DNA of 64,000 bases from the NCBI GenBank assembly GCA_036867785.1, contig CP145410.1, positions 496,001 through 560,000 on the forward strand. Reading direction: 5' to 3'. A program made the translations under genes and the position numbers. The stretch is from Plasmodiophora brassicae (taxonomy: Eukaryota > Endomyxa: Phytomyxea > Phytomyxea > Plasmodiophorida). Every line of letters starts with the position of its first letter. Position 1 is the first letter of the stretch. Positions 21,501 through 34,609 of the stretch are shown piece after piece. Under the pieces are notes generated by a model. It worked only from the letters and a program-made list of their open reading frames with translations. It did no database searches and was not told the origin of the DNA.

Positions 21501-24500
21501 CCGAAACAGGACGAGGCGCATCGGCGACCCGAACTCCTGGTTATAGTTCTCCAGCTGCGCCGCGAACACGTTCCGCATGGCGACCGCGTCGAGGACCTCC
21601 TGGTACGGGCGCGCGCCCGCCGACGATTTCGTCATGAAGTGCCCGTACATCAGGCCCCGAATCTCGTCCAGCGTGTCGACGACGCCATCGCCGTTGTTGT
21701 CGAGCCGGGCCAGGCATGCGTCGAAGTTCACCTTCAGGGTCGACTCGGCCGTCGTGCGCACCCACCCGAGGAACTTGAGCGCGTCCCCGTCATCAATCAG
21801 GCGGTCGGCGAACACGCGGTGCACTTCATGGACCCAGAGCCGCACGAACGCCATGCCGTCCGGGAAATCGTCGGCCCTGGACATGCACAGGCCGCGGATG
21901 ACGCTGGCCAGATCGCGCAGGTTGAACGTGTAGTGGGATCGCGCCGGCGTCGGCAGCAACTCGGCGGTGGCCGTCTTGAACAGCGCCCTGGTCGCATCGA
22001 CGATCGCCCCGACCAGGCCAACGACGCCGCTGGCGAACCCTTTCCCTGCGCGTGCGCGTGCTGTCAGCGAACGGCGGGCCGTCGTCATCGGCAGGAACGC
22101 CGACCTAAGTGCCAGTGCAGGATGGCGGTGAAGATCGTCGTCAGACTGGCGTCATCGAACGGCGTCATGGTGACGTGCGAGAAGTGCCTCGTCAGGCGCG
22201 ACGTGATCGGGTTACGCCCGCCACCGGGTGGCCCCATGGCGCACACCACCGTCGTGTCCAGCATGGTCCGGAACGACGCGTCGCCGACATCGTACCTGGC
22301 ACGCGCACACGGCGGGTCAGTCGCGCCCGGCACGCACGCACATACGCGCGCGCGGTGCGTGTGTGCCGCTGCACGCACCATCCGCCGTGGTCCAGGAACT
22401 GTCGCAGCAGCTCCAGCGGCGGCTGCGCGCCGAATTGCTCCGGCTTTGGCATGTTCAGGTCGTCGATGAAGATCACGCAGGTGCGGTTGCCTGGCGGGCC
22501 GTACACGCCTTTCCGTTTGCGATCCTGCGCGTCCGATCAGCGTCCGAAGGTGCCGGGAGGCGGTTGTCCCCCGTACGAGTTTGGCGTCGATGATCTCCCG
22601 GGTCTGGGACGCCGACGTCTGCGCCGAGAAGCTGATGACGAGCGGCGCGTATGCGTCCTTGTTCATGGCGGCCAGCGCCTTGGTGATGTAGGCGGACTTG
22701 CCGGTGCCGGTCGGGCCGACGAACAGGCCCGGGATGCGCGCCCGGGCGAACAGCTGGGTCAGGATCGTGTACCGCGCCGAGTCGATGGTCGGCACGATGA
22801 TCTCCTGGATGCGGGCGTTCGCCTCGATGCGGAATTCGGACGACGACCCCATCATGGACGACCAGGGCACCCAGCCGCCCGCGTTCCACGCGTAATCGTA
22901 GACGGATCCCTTGTCGGGCAACCTCATGTGCTACCAGGCCGTCACGTCCGGAACGTGGCAACACGATCAACGAAACCGACCTGGGACTTGCTGTTGGCCG
23001 GGTCGCTGCAGATCTCGCGGACGTGGTTGTTGAACAGGGCCCGGCCGTTCTCGTCCACTGACGCGCCAATCGACCAGACCAGAGCGAACACAAAGTACCC
23101 TTCGACGTCCTTCGGCGCTGTGATTGACAAGGTTCAGTGCGCGCACCGGGACATTGAGGCAACCTGTACGAACTCGCTGGGGCGTGCTGGGTGGCCTCTG
23201 TCAGAAGGACCTTGTACATGCGGAGCAACGCAGTCGCGAGGTTCATATCGCTTGTCGGCGAGTATTCAACACACTTCCGGCGAACGAGCTTCGACAACGG
23301 GTTTAGTGGGGGCTGGCGTCGCGTGCTGTGATGCAGCATACCTCGAGCGACGTGGGAATGAAGCGCTTGACGAGATTCTGGAAGGCGGTGGCGTTCAAGA
23401 CTTCCGTGGGCATCGCCGATTGCCACGAGTCGATCAACGGCTGAACGCCGAGCGATTGCGGCTCCAGGAACACCATACCGCATCGCGACACCGTTGCGGG
23501 CGACGCCACTGCCAGGTCGGCGACCTGAGCGTCAACCGTCAGGATCCCAGCCGGGCGTCAAACACAGAGACCCCGGGGCTTGCCTCGAAGATCATGTTCA
23601 TCGTCGACGACATTTGGATAATCTCGCCCGACATGAGACACAGCTTCTTGTTGTCATCCAGCACCGTGTTCATGTTCTCGATCCACAACGTGTCGACAGG
23701 GCCGTCAAACATAACCTGGCCATACATTACATCTGACGGAAACTGGCGGGGACCAGCTCGCACCCACTAACCCATTTCCGGGCTTCCGTCTCAGCAGCGG
23801 CGAGCCGCCGGAAATGAACGGACAGCAGCCCGTCCTTCCATTCATGGGACACGGGATCGAACTGGCCTGCACCCGCCGGTCAGCTCTGCGGAACATGGTC
23901 GATGTTGCACCCGCTGGGCGTACCGTATATTTCGTTGAGGGTGATCGATTTGGGGTTCAGCGTGACCAGTTCGACGGGTTCCGCGCTGATGTCCGACAGC
24001 GCCCCGGCCAGGACGCGTATGGCCGACGTCTTCCCCGAGAAGGGCTGCCCGACCAGCATCAGCCCGTGCCGCACCTTAATCATCTCGTGGAGCTGAAGGA
24101 TCTGCGCGCACACACGGTTCAGCCAGAAGGAGACACACGACATCATCTGTCGCACCTTCTCGAGGAACTCAGGGACAGGCCGCAGGTTGCGCTTGGCCAA
24201 GTTGGCCTGGATCGCGGGCATCAGCGTCGAGTAGTCGCTGACCGGGCGGGCGACACCCGGGAACAGGTCGCCAATGATGCCGACGAACAGGGGAATGTCC
24301 TGCGACAGGAACTTGGGCAGGTTGACGTCGTTGATCGAACGCAGCATCAGGCGGTTCTCGTCCTCGGTCGGCTCTAGACGCTTCAGGTTGCCGGCGGCAG
24401 TCAGGACGGCCTTCACCGCCCTCATGCCGTAATCGTAATGGTCCTGCGAAGACAGCTGCTCGCTGCACAGCTTGTATGTGGCCACAATCTTACGCGCCAG

Positions 24501-27500
24501 GGCGCGCGCCTCCACGAACCCGCACGAGTACAACGTGATCTCGGCGATCATCTCATAGTTGGGCACCATCATGGCCACCGTCCTGAACAGCGACTTCAGG
24601 TTATCCGGCAGCTCCGATCGTCCGGCGTAACCCGGGTTCATCGTGATGAACACGTTGCACGACAGGCGCAGGCGGATCTCGGTGCCCTCGAATCGGAAAT
24701 GGTGGGCCTTGGCGGCAACCGCCCGCTGGATGCTCAGCACCTGCTGCGCGACAACGGACAGCACTTCCAGGTCGATCCGGTTGAACTCGTCGAAGCAGGA
24801 CCAGGCGCCGCTCGACGCCAGGCCTTTGAAGAACTTGGACATGGCCAGGTAGTCCAGCCCGTCGGAGCAGTTGAACACGACGCATTGGATGGCCATGGCC
24901 TTGGCCAGGTCCTTGACCGTTTCCGTCTTACCCGTACCGGCAGGGCCTTCGGGTGCCCCGCCCAGGTTGAACTGGATCGCGCCCATCAGCGTTCGGTAGC
25001 ACCGATCCGTCAGCGGCGTGATGACCAGACGGTCTGAGTTGCCCAGGTACTCGAACCCGTACGCCAGGTCGGAATTGATGATGCGGACCTTGACCGTGTC
25101 CTCGAACCAGTAGTACCTCAGCTGCGACGTCCACTCGAAATCGGTGATCTGTTCACTCGTGAATCTGTCTCGCCCCACGACCGACCCCATGCGGCCGCTG
25201 TTACCTGCGAGACGTTCGCCTTGACAAGAGCCTGGAGGGTATCACGGGCGTGAACATCGATGACGACGAGAGCGCCCAGGGTACGACGCTGCAGGCGGGT
25301 CAGCTGGCCGCGAACCAACGCGACAATCTTCTGCAGGTGCTCGTTGGACTCGTCGAGGAACGCTTTCAGCGTGCCCGACATGCCGCCGTTGTTGCCGGCG
25401 ATGGCTTTCTCGACGAGGGACGTCCAGAAGATCTGGCTGACGGCCAGGACGACCTGCCCGGGCCAGTTCAAGACCCACTGCTCCCTGGATTCGTTCGCGT
25501 ACGCCACCATGGCGTTCGACACGCTTGCCTTCACGCTCGCGAACATCAACGTTTCGACATCGCTGAGCCAGCGCTCGACGGCCCCGTTTGCATCCTTCGG
25601 GTTCATCGTCGACGTCAACGCCAGCCTCTCCCCTAACCATCATCATCATCAACATCGATATTGGATCACGCGCGCGCGTTCACGCATGTCTCGGTACCTT
25701 CGGGGGAGAACAGGGCGGTCACATCGAGGTTCTCCTGGAACTCCAGCTTGGAGACCCCTTCGAAGCACTTCTTCAGGTGCGGCTGGACACGTGTTGGATC
25801 CTTCGTTTCGGCCAGGATCTCGAGCAGCTCGTTATCGGACAGGAAGAAGAACCTGGCCAGCATGGGTCAGCGCTTATGGTTGCAATGGATCTGTCAGTGA
25901 TGGACCTCGGGAAGAAGAGCCGTTTGGTCTCCAGGTACTGGTTCAACCCGGCCTGGATCTTGTCGAGCATGGCGCGTGCTGACGTGAGCGACTCGAGCAG
26001 GTTGGGTATCCTGGAGACGGCCAGGGCCTGTGGCGTGATCTCGACCTCCGACATGATCGTGCGCCAGGCCGTGTCGACCTGCCGGAACAGGTTGCCCTCT
26101 TCGGGCATCTGCTTCATGATGTCGTCCGACGAGAATATCGGCTCCAGGTACAGCCAGGTCGTTTGCACCTGCAGCCAGTTGTCGATCACGTCCTGCATCG
26201 TCACCAGCCAGGACTCCCACTCCCGAATCTGCTCCTCGAACGCCTTGGCGAAACTCGACCCCTTCATCGTCTGCGTCTTCACGATGTGGTCGTCCAGCAG
26301 GGTCTGAATTTCCTCGATCCCAGACCCGACCAGGATCGAAGTGCCCGTGTCGCGGTACGACGTGATGGCGAACAGCACCGGGTTCCACTCCTTCTTCATG
26401 GCGTCCAGCGTCTTCTCGATCGAGTACTCCTTGGACGCCGTCTCCGACACCATCTGCAGCTGGTCCAGCGACTTGGCAACGCCCATGTCGACGAACCTGG
26501 TCAGCGACGTGTGGTCGTCCGGGCGCAGGTCGAACCCGACGATCTCCGAGATCGCCGCCCAGTGCCGGGGACGCAGGCCCGGGTTGCACAGCACCTCCAC
26601 CAGCGGGATGTGGACCTTGAACGCCTCCAGCGACGTCTTGATATGGACGGCCACAGAGCCAGCCGAAACAGTGAGTTGCTTCGACAGCTTCAGGGCCGTC
26701 CTCCACATCGTGTCGCACTTCGATTTGACCTGGGGACGGTGTGTAAACGTATTCGCTGGACGACGGACGTCCCAGGCAGGCGAACCTGTTCGGCGTTCAG
26801 GGAGAAGACGGGGCCGTCCACCCATTGCGTGTGGTTCTGCCTGAATTCGGACACGAGCGTCCAGAGGTCCTCGTACGGCGTCAATTGCTCCTTGGCCTGG
26901 TCGAGCAGGTTGAATTGTGTGACAGGGATGCCCAGGAGCTCGTCCTGCTCCTGAATGCGCTTGCATTCCTCGGCTGTCCATGCACGATCAGCAACAGCGT
27001 CGTGCGATGCAGGCGTCACCGTTACTGGCGGCATGCAGGTTCTCCCGAACGTTCTTGATGATGGTGTTGAACTCGACTTCGCGTTTGAGGTCGGTGAACT
27101 CGGCAAAGTCGGCGATCTGGGCGGCGTACGATTCGAGGAGCTTGTTGAACTTCTCCTTGCGGTCCTCGAACTGGCCCTCCATCTTGCGGCGTTCGGCCAT
27201 GAGCTGGGCGTCGGCCTCGACGATGATGGCGTCGAACTTGTGCACCCAGCCGAACGTCGACCCGATATGCGACAGGACGTCGTCGTTCACCAGGTGCCCG
27301 CATTCGAACAGGAACCGCAACTCTTCGACCGCATACGCACAGTCGTTCATCAGGCGCTTCAGCGTCGTCTGCTTGAACGTATTCGAATATCGCACCAGGT
27401 CGACCAGTTCCTATTCGTTGCACATCAGTCCACGGCCGCTCGACCGCAACGGGCCTGCCGAGACCTTGGAATTCAATGGCTTCTTCAGGAGAATGGCAGC

Positions 27501-29368
27501 AACGGTTTTGAACTCATCACAGATGACAACGTTGTGCTCGATGTTTCGCGTCGCAATGTAGGACAAGATCTACATTGGACAGGATTGAATATGCTCTACC
27601 GGTACGTTACCATTCACATCGCAGCACGAACCTGTTTGCTGCATTCGACCAGCTTGCTGACCAGAAGTTCGTTGATCTTCGCACAGTCGAGCGACAGCAA
27701 CCGGCACTGCACAACGGCGCGTGTCCTGTTCTCCAGATCGTCCGTCATCGACCGGAACGACTGGATCCGCTCCCTGAAGTCGTCCAGCGTCCGCGTTTGC
27801 GTCACGTAATCGGACAGGCGCTGCGACTCGTCCAGCAGGTACGAGTACTCGTCGTACAGGTTGACGACGTTGCCGGCGGAAGCCACACATTCGCGAAACA
27901 CGCGTACGATGTCGTCCCGCAGGGCCAGGACTTTGGCGTCGTCGACCTTGAAGGTCAGGTTCTTCGGGTTCTCCAGCAGCGGGAACAGTTTCGTCTCGAT
28001 GCGCGGGATCCCATCCAGCCCGACCAGGATCGCGTCGAAGATGCGGCACAGGGCAGCCTCGATCTCGCCCGGCATCGTCTACAAACGGCGCCCTGCCGTT
28101 AGCCCACACGAAACGGCCGCCCCCTTCGGGACGCACGACCTGGAACTGGATCTTGCGGCGCTGGACCACGATTTTGATGTTGAAGACCGGGGGCGGGACG
28201 GTGTGGTCAGTGGGCGCCCGGACGGTCAGGATGGACGGTGCAGTCCCAGTCGCGAACTGCACGTCGGGGACGTCGATGTAACGCGTGATGAACGCGTGCA
28301 GCTCCTTCGCACTCGACTCGACGATGCTGCGCAGCAGGTTCGTCATCAGCGCGGCGATCGACTCGAAGAACGTGGCGGATCGCTCCGCGTCCTTGTCGAG
28401 GCGCCCGCGGAACACGTCCTCGACCTCGCGCATCTGGGCGCGCGCACGTTCAACGACGTGCTCGTGCCGCTGGCGAACCGAACCAGGTACCCAGTTGTTG
28501 GAGAAGTTGCCCAGCTGATCCTTGATGTGCGCCTTCTGCATCGCCTCGTAGTCCTGGATCGACATGGGCAGCGCCGATTTCGGTGGCACCGCCACCAGCG
28601 ACAGGTTCTCGTACTGGGCCCACAGCTTCTGAATGGCCACTGCCGCGTAATTCACTGGGACAACGATTACCAAATGGCTGTGCGCACAGACAGTGGGGGC
28701 GTTGGGTACCAGTGAACAGGTTCTTGTCGAGGTGGACCCAGGCGTGCTGGATGGGCTCCCGCCAGGTGATCGGTGGGCATGGCTGCGACTTGCACCTGCC
28801 CCAATCGACAACGGCTCGCGGCGGCGGGTCTGCGATATCAAGTCGTGAGCGCTCCTGGGGAGACCTATCCCGAGCAGGTGAGTGGACCACGACACGATCC
28901 GCGCCATATAGACAATGGGTGGTTCACCGAAGGACATAGTCAAGGATGGCGCGCCGGCCGCTCAGCTCGTAGTCTTTGCGCATCTCGGCCAGCATCTCAG
29001 CAAGTCGTGCCTGCGGGCGTGTCAGGCGCGACCAGCGAAATCAGTGCATGGATTAGGTTACCTCAATACGGGCCTGCTGGACGGCGGATACGTCCATGTT
29101 CAGAAGGCGGAGAACGTTATCGACCCACGTCCTCTTAATCGGGACCAGGTCTTCAACGCCGACGCCATGCTCGACGTAATGCTGATGGAGCAATTAGCGT
29201 GAAGATAATGTTTCGTGTCAAGCATACATTGAATCGCCTCTGGCTCTCGGTGATGTCGGACGGTCCAGAGGATGTATCGTCGATGGTCACCGACCGCAGG
29301 GCCGGTTTCGTCGTCTGCTCCACTGGGTCGCTGCGGACCCGTGCCCGACTCAGCCTATTCGACGACAT
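15596..29368 (-). CDS. axonemal dynein heavy chain, inner-arm (DNAH3/7/12-like)
   Basis: The motor subunit of a single-headed inner dynein arm; a protein of roughly 4,000 residues read 29368 to 15596 across many introns of about 50-60 bp. The likely start is [14 protein letters not shown] at 29368. After an intron the stem reads [19 protein letters not shown]. Then come linker, AAA1 P-loop [18 protein letters not shown] (about 24950), AAA2 [16 protein letters not shown] (about 24040), AAA3 [15 protein letters not shown] (about 22705) and AAA4 [16 protein letters not shown] (about 21420). The stalk coiled coils and microtubule-binding tip lie at about 20850-19480, AAA5-6 at about 19430-18270. 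The C-terminal domain ends [19 protein letters not shown] ... [10 protein letters not shown]. Segments such as [20 protein letters not shown] and [15 protein letters not shown] match the DNAH3/7/12 group. Many exon joins are not resolved individually. It implies a motile flagellum. Confidence 0.95.
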
Positions 29369-29861
29369 CGTCCAGCGTCCCACCTAGCAGGCCGTTAACG
29401 CAATCGCCGTCGACAACACCGCAGTTGTTGTCAACGAACCTCGGGCGTGTAGAATCCAGCAACCTTGGCGCTTAACGAAATGTCAGCATGGCCGTTCGTG
29501 AACGTCGCCGAACGCGTCCGGCTGAAATTATCCAGCAATGGCGGATAGAGTTCCTGTCGCAGACGTTCACAACCCAGACGCGGCCACGGTCCCAGGTCAG
29601 GTCCAACCTGGTGCTGCTGCGGAAGGTCCCTGATTCTAGGTGGAGACGGGGACCGAGCACCGACCCGTAAGCGGGATGGGGACGTGGGCGACCCGGACCG
29701 CCTCGGGACGGCCCTTGTTGACAAGTTCCCGTGACGAAGTGCCCGGAAGCCTTCCGGGCTCATCTCCCCTCCCGGTTGCTGGGCATGCATCCCCACACGT
29801 TCGGCCAAGGATGACAACCCGACTACCAGTGCGTTGAAACCAATTACAACGAGATGGGAAC
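29369..29861. other. gap between dynein and CCDC81-like gene
   Basis: A minus-strand frame at 29431-29865 is open but low in information and resembles no family. Upstream side of dynein, so promoter or 5' UTR is likely here. Confidence 0.4.
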
Positions 29862-30539
29862 TCATCGACGCGGCGATTGCGTACCTTGCGACTTGGATCC
29901 CAGGTACGAGTACTTGGCGCGTTTCTGTCGGTGCTCTAAGGCGAGCTTGGCGCGTTCTTCAGCGAGCGCTTTCTCGGCCGACGTGCGGTCGGCATCGGCA
30001 CTGTGCACCAGCAGGTCGACTTTGCGGTCCTCGGCGACGAGCGACGCGAACCCGAAATCGATGATGCACTGGTGGCGGCCGGCGATCACCTCGCCGAGCC
30101 TCTGGAACAGGTGCGACAACGCGATACGTAGCGTGTCGTCTGACAGCGCTGAGTACTTCAGCAGCGCCGATGGGTACATCTTGACGGCCGACGCGACGTC
30201 TTTCTCGAGGATCGTCTGCCCGTCTCGCAACTCCAGGCCGTACTTGTCGACGAAGGGCCTGTAGAAGTAGAACGCGGGTTCCCCGCCCATGGAGGTGTCG
30301 GACGCGTTCGAGTGCTGCAGAAAGACGCCGATGGGTGGGATGGAGAAGGAATTGCCCATGGAGTACTGCCTAGCGGCCCACTGCGTCATGGCCGACCAGG
30401 CGTCCGCATAGGAGCGGCTGTTGATGAGGTTGGTCAGGCGCAAGGCGCCACGGGGCGTGGTGATGTACCGGCCAACGCATTCGCTGACCAGGGTTTCAGC
30501 GGTCAGCATCCGACCGGCGCCAGGTCGGGCGTCTGCCAT
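29862..30539 (-). CDS. CCDC81-like HU-domain protein
   Basis: CCDC81 N-termini carry a eukaryotic relative of bacterial HU/IHF; animal members are centrosomal or ciliary. From MADARPGAGRMLTAETLV (30539) the protein has about 225 residues. The HU-like region contains WSAMTQWAARQYSMGNSFSI, PPIGVFLQ, PAFYFYRPFVDKYGLEL and later EVIAGRHQCIIDFGFASLV. It ends in a charged helix (KALAEERAKLALEHRQKRAK). The frame is open upstream to 30656, but the inner ATG fits the domain better. A neighbour of the dynein gene on the same strand, consistent with but not proof of a ciliary role. Confidence 0.7.
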   Translation of the reverse strand: MADARPGAGRMLTAETLVSECVGRYITTPRGALRLTNLINSRSYADAWSAMTQWAARQYSMGNSFSIPPIGVFLQHSNASDTSMGGEPAFYFYRPFVDKYGLELRDGQTILEKDVASAVKMYPSALLKYSALSDDTLRIALSHLFQRLGEVIAGRHQCIIDFGFASLVAEDRKVDLLVHSADADRTSAEKALAEERAKLALEHRQKRAKYSYLGSKSQGTQSPRR

Positions 30540-30698
30540 AGGGCCAACGAGGCCAGTATGACCGCAAAGACGAGCAGCGACCCTGACTCGCAGTGTCAGT
30601 GACCCGGTTGCGACCACCCTCTCCATGTTTGGCGCGCGGCACGCACGACTCTGCAACGTACGTTGATAGGTGTCTTTTATACGATATGTTAGCAGGGT

Positions 30699-32027
30699 CT
30701 ATGACGACTGGGGGACGAACTCTTCCGGCGAGGTCAAGGCATCGAGCGGCGACGCGTTGTTCTTCTCGTACAGCGCAATGATCTTGTCGGGATCCGAGCG
30801 CGCCCGGCGCTCCAGGTCGTCTCGTATGGCTGGGAACGCCTCGATCGTCTTGGCTTGATTTTTCCTGTCAGAAGCGAGTCAGCGCTGACGCCCAAATGAA
30901 CACGAGGTTACGCACCAGGTCAGGAACATGTCGTAGAACAGGGCCTGATGGAGAGTGCACATTGTATCCACGACAGAATCCCGCTTCGCGCATAGCCAAT
31001 AGAGGCGCGCCTCGCGAAGCACGCGCAGGCAAATGCCAGTGAAGTTCAACGATACGACTGCAAACGGGAAGCTCTGCATCGGAGAAGACGTTAGGTCGAT
31101 CGCGACCACCAGCTGAGCGGCACCATTCATACCTGCCTCTCGTCTCGCGACAAGGCGAATATCCGAGTGAGCAGAGTCGTCGACGACTTGAGGAAGGCCA
31201 CGATTTGGAGGAGGCCGAACATGCCCGATCCTCTCAGGTCGGTCCCAGGGTCGTTTCCCTGAAAGCCGACAACCTCCCAATGGCTTCCATATCGAGGGCA
31301 CGGCTCCGTTTGGCCCGTCAGCCGTCTGTACACCGTCTGGATGATGCGCTCATGCACTTCCACCGATGTATCCAGCTGCTGAAGCGCCATGTAGAATACG
31401 GCGTCTCGTTCCTTCCTCATTTGCTCGGAGCGGAACTCTGGAGGGCCACACAGCTGATAGCGCATGCGGGTGAACCATGACAGCTGCCGAAAATCGTATC
31501 GCTGGATGCTTGGATTCGGATCGCGAACCAGGTCCATCAATGCCGACCTGGCTTCGATGTATCCGATAGGCGTCCATCGGTCCTTAGGTCTCAATGCGGC
31601 CGCCCCTGATCTGGCCTGCCGTTCAGCGTCTTCTTGCGCCACCTGAACGGTTGTCAACGACCAATGCACGGCGACTGATGTCGTCGACACTGACTTTCTC
31701 CCTGAACTCGTTAACAGCGTCCCATTCATTCACCCCTGCAGGAGAAGGGCCCGGTACGTCGGCGAGTGGGCCCGTTTCTGCGGGCGGCTTGTCGTATGCT
31801 GATATGACACGTTGCGCCGCGAGGTTCGCCTCGTGGGTGTTCAGGTCGGCAGACGTAATAGGCGCGATTGCTGCACTGGCCGGTTCGACAACGCCAGTCG
31901 GCGGTTCCGCAAGGCCCTTGTCCATCGCATCCGTCTGCCGGGTTCCAACGCCATCCCAGACGTCAAACTCATCTTCCGCAGCCTGTTCGACCTGATTCGG
32001 TCCCGACGGCTCGTCCGCGGCGGACAT
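30699..32027 (-). CDS. ELMO-domain protein (ELMOD family)
   Basis: ELMOD proteins are GTPase-activating proteins for ARL/ARF GTPases. Four exons: 32027-31695, 31642-31133, 31073-30916, 30864-30699, with introns of 52, 59 and 51 bp. Total is 388 residues in a clean frame. A disordered N-terminus of about 110 residues leads into the ELMO core: DRWTPIGYIEARSALMDLV, HWEVVGFQGNDPGTDLRGSG, then FPFAVVSLNFTGICLRVL and LHQALFYDMFLTW. The GAP arginine region is expected near the FQGNDPGTDLRG block, which is intact. The start is 218 bp from the divergent INTS11 gene. Confidence 0.9.
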
Positions 32028-32245
32028 CGTCTCAGGCCGCCGATCGTCGTCGTGCAGTGGCAGTCACAGCAACAGGAGGCGGCAAGGGCCCCGCCTGGAC
32101 AATTCTCCGAGGCTGCATTCTCACATCGTGAAGTGCGCGCCGCCGCCTACACCATAGATGACGTTGGCGGGCTGCACAAGCTGCAGCCTGCACTGGACGG
32201 CGCCGTCACGACTGCGAGCTGCAGGTCGAAATCTCCGTGGCTGCG
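32028..32245. promoter_or_regulatory. shared upstream region, ELMOD / INTS11
   Basis: The 218 bp between divergent start codons must hold both promoters. No specific element was recognised. Confidence 0.5.
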
Positions 32246-34609
32246 ATGACGATCAAGGTCGTTCCTCTCGGGGCCGGCCAGGATGTCGGGCGGAGCTGCA
32301 TCTTGGTCTGCATGGGCGGCAAGAACATCATGTTCGACGCCGGTATCCGCCCAGGAATGCGCTCCCGGCCACTAGTTGACGCTCCGGACAGGTATGCATG
32401 CCGGGTTCGATGACCATCGCCGATTCCCGAACTTTGATTTCATATCGAAATCGGCTGATCTAACGCCCTACTTGGACTGCGTCATAATCAGTCATTTGTA
32501 CGACGTTTTGACTTTGTTCAATGGTCGTTGCTGACACACTATGAAGTCATCTGGACCACTGTGGCGCGCTGCCGTTCTTCAGCGAGGTCAGAGGGTATTC
32601 CGGCCCCATCATCATGACGTATCCGACCAAGGCGATCTGCCCCATTCTCCTGGAGGACTACCGGAAGATCGCTGTTGAGAAGGCGGGTACGACGTCAGGG
32701 ATGTTCAGCGCGGACGATGTGCGGAAATGCATGACGAAGGTGACGGCTGTGTCGCTGCACGAGACGATCCAGTGCGGGGGTATCGAGATTACTGCATATT
32801 ACGCTGGCCACGTACTCGGAGCGGCCATGTTCCACGTACGAGTCGGCGAGCAGAGCGTCCTGTACTCTGGTGATTACAACATGACGCCCGACCGGCACTT
32901 GGGTGCGTTCGTGTTCAGGGTTTACTCGATCTTGATTGTAACCTGTATGACGGTATACGTGCATAGGTGCTGCCTCTGTACCGTGCTTGATGCCCGATGT
33001 GCTTATCACCGAATCGACGTATGCAACCACGATCCGTGACTCGAAGCGCCTTCGAGAGCGGCAACTTCTTCAGCAGATTACCGAGTGCGTTTCCCAAGGT
33101 GGCAAGGTCCTCATTCCTGTCTTCGCGCTCGGTATGGCCGAGACGTCACGATGATGACGATGTCGCCCCTGCTAACTAACAGCTGTCTGTCGGTGCTTAG
33201 GGCGCGCACAGGAATTGCTCATATTGGTTGAAACGTACTGGGAGCGTATGAAACTGGATGTCCCTGTATATTTCAGCCAGGGACTGTCCGCCCGTGCCAA
33301 CCAGTACTACAAACTGTTCATCAGCTGGACAAGCCAGAAAATCAAGGAGACGTTTCTGGAGAAGAACATGTTTGAATTCCGGCACATCCAGGTAATTGTG
33401 TCGTATTCGGATGTGCCGTTATATCAGCAACCTTATACGTTTGCGTATACAGCCGTTTGACAAGTCGTTCACAACAGCGTATTCGCAGGAAGGTCTCATT
33501 GTCAAGTAGCCCTAACTTACCATGCGATACAGGCCTGGTCCCATGGTCGTCTTCGCGACTCCTGGCATGCTACATGCCGGCCAATCACTCGAAATATTCA
33601 AGGCATGGTGCGACGACGAGAAGAACTTGGTCATCCTACCTGGATACTGTGTGGCGGGTACAGTCGGAAACAGAGTGCTTGCTGGACAGAAGCAGATCCG
33701 TGTCGATAGGCTGACAACCATCGACGTCAACTGTAAAGTGTCCAAAGTATCCTTTTCGGCCCACGCTGACTCCAAAGGTGATTTCGTCCAGCGCAGAATC
33801 GGAATGTGCAGGGCACTGACTCCTCCTCCTGCGCAGGCATATTACAGTTGATCAAAGAGGTGAAGCCTCGGAACGTTGTGCTCGTTCATGGAGAGCGTTC
33901 TAAAATGTAATATTTGCTGTGCCCGTCGGGTGCTGGTCGCTTACTACTGTCTCCGGTCAGGAATGTTCTGGCTCAAAAGATCGAAATGGGGATGGGGACA
34001 CCGTGTTTCTTCCCAGCGAACGGCACTGTGGTAACCATTTCTGCCGGTGGGCGGGTTCCCGTTCTGATTTCCAACGACATTCTTGAGCGGATGCGTGACC
34101 GTCTCGAAGATTCCAGCGTAAACTGCGCCTCATTTCGTCTTCGAGCGCTCCCTAACTATTGTCTGAAGCATGATGCTGCCGTTGTTGACGGTGTCTTAAT
34201 ATCTGGGCTGTCTCAACAGCTGCGACTGGTTACCGTCGAGGAGTCGGTGTCAACGATTCGTTTACCTTCGCATTGTGTTCAGTTCCAGATCTCGATACCA
34301 CTGCCACCGGCTCTCACTAAGGCGCAGCAATCGGACATATCGCTTCTAGCAATGCTGTCGAATGGGATCGCAACGTAGGGATCCGATGCTCCTAGCGATG
34401 CCGCCCCCTTCTGACTCTTCGCATGTGTCAGCCGTTATCGCGGCAAACCCGCCGTGACAGCAAGCGACTTCAAGGTAGAGTCAATTCGGGTTGCGTACAG
34501 TGCCGATGGCGATGCACTTGACGTATCGTGGGACTACCGGGACGAGATGGTGGCGACCTGCGTCCGACAGTTGATTAACGATGCCATACGCATGCATGTA
34601 ACCCAATAG
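32246..34609 (+). CDS. INTS11: Integrator complex subunit 11 (RNA endonuclease)
   Basis: Metallo-beta-lactamase/beta-CASP nuclease of Integrator that cleaves nascent snRNA and other transcripts. About ten exons: 32246-32342, 32392-32497, 32547-32902, 32967-33131, 33201-33391, 33453-about 33505, 33533-33777, 33837-33906, 33961-34374, 34432-34609. The start [18 protein letters not shown] and the zinc motif [13 protein letters not shown], completed across the second intron to SHFHLDHC, match INTS11 rather than CPSF73. Also [66 protein letters not shown] and FSAHADSKG. The last exon ([17 protein letters not shown]) matches the C-terminal domain that pairs with INTS9. The sixth intron is odd: the frame closes only if it is 27 nt (33506-33532). 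Confidence 0.93.

Noticed and set aside
22109-23770. Plus-strand open frame of 553 codons
   Set aside because: Antisense to dynein AAA3 and nearby exons, where the minus strand carries clear P-loop motifs.
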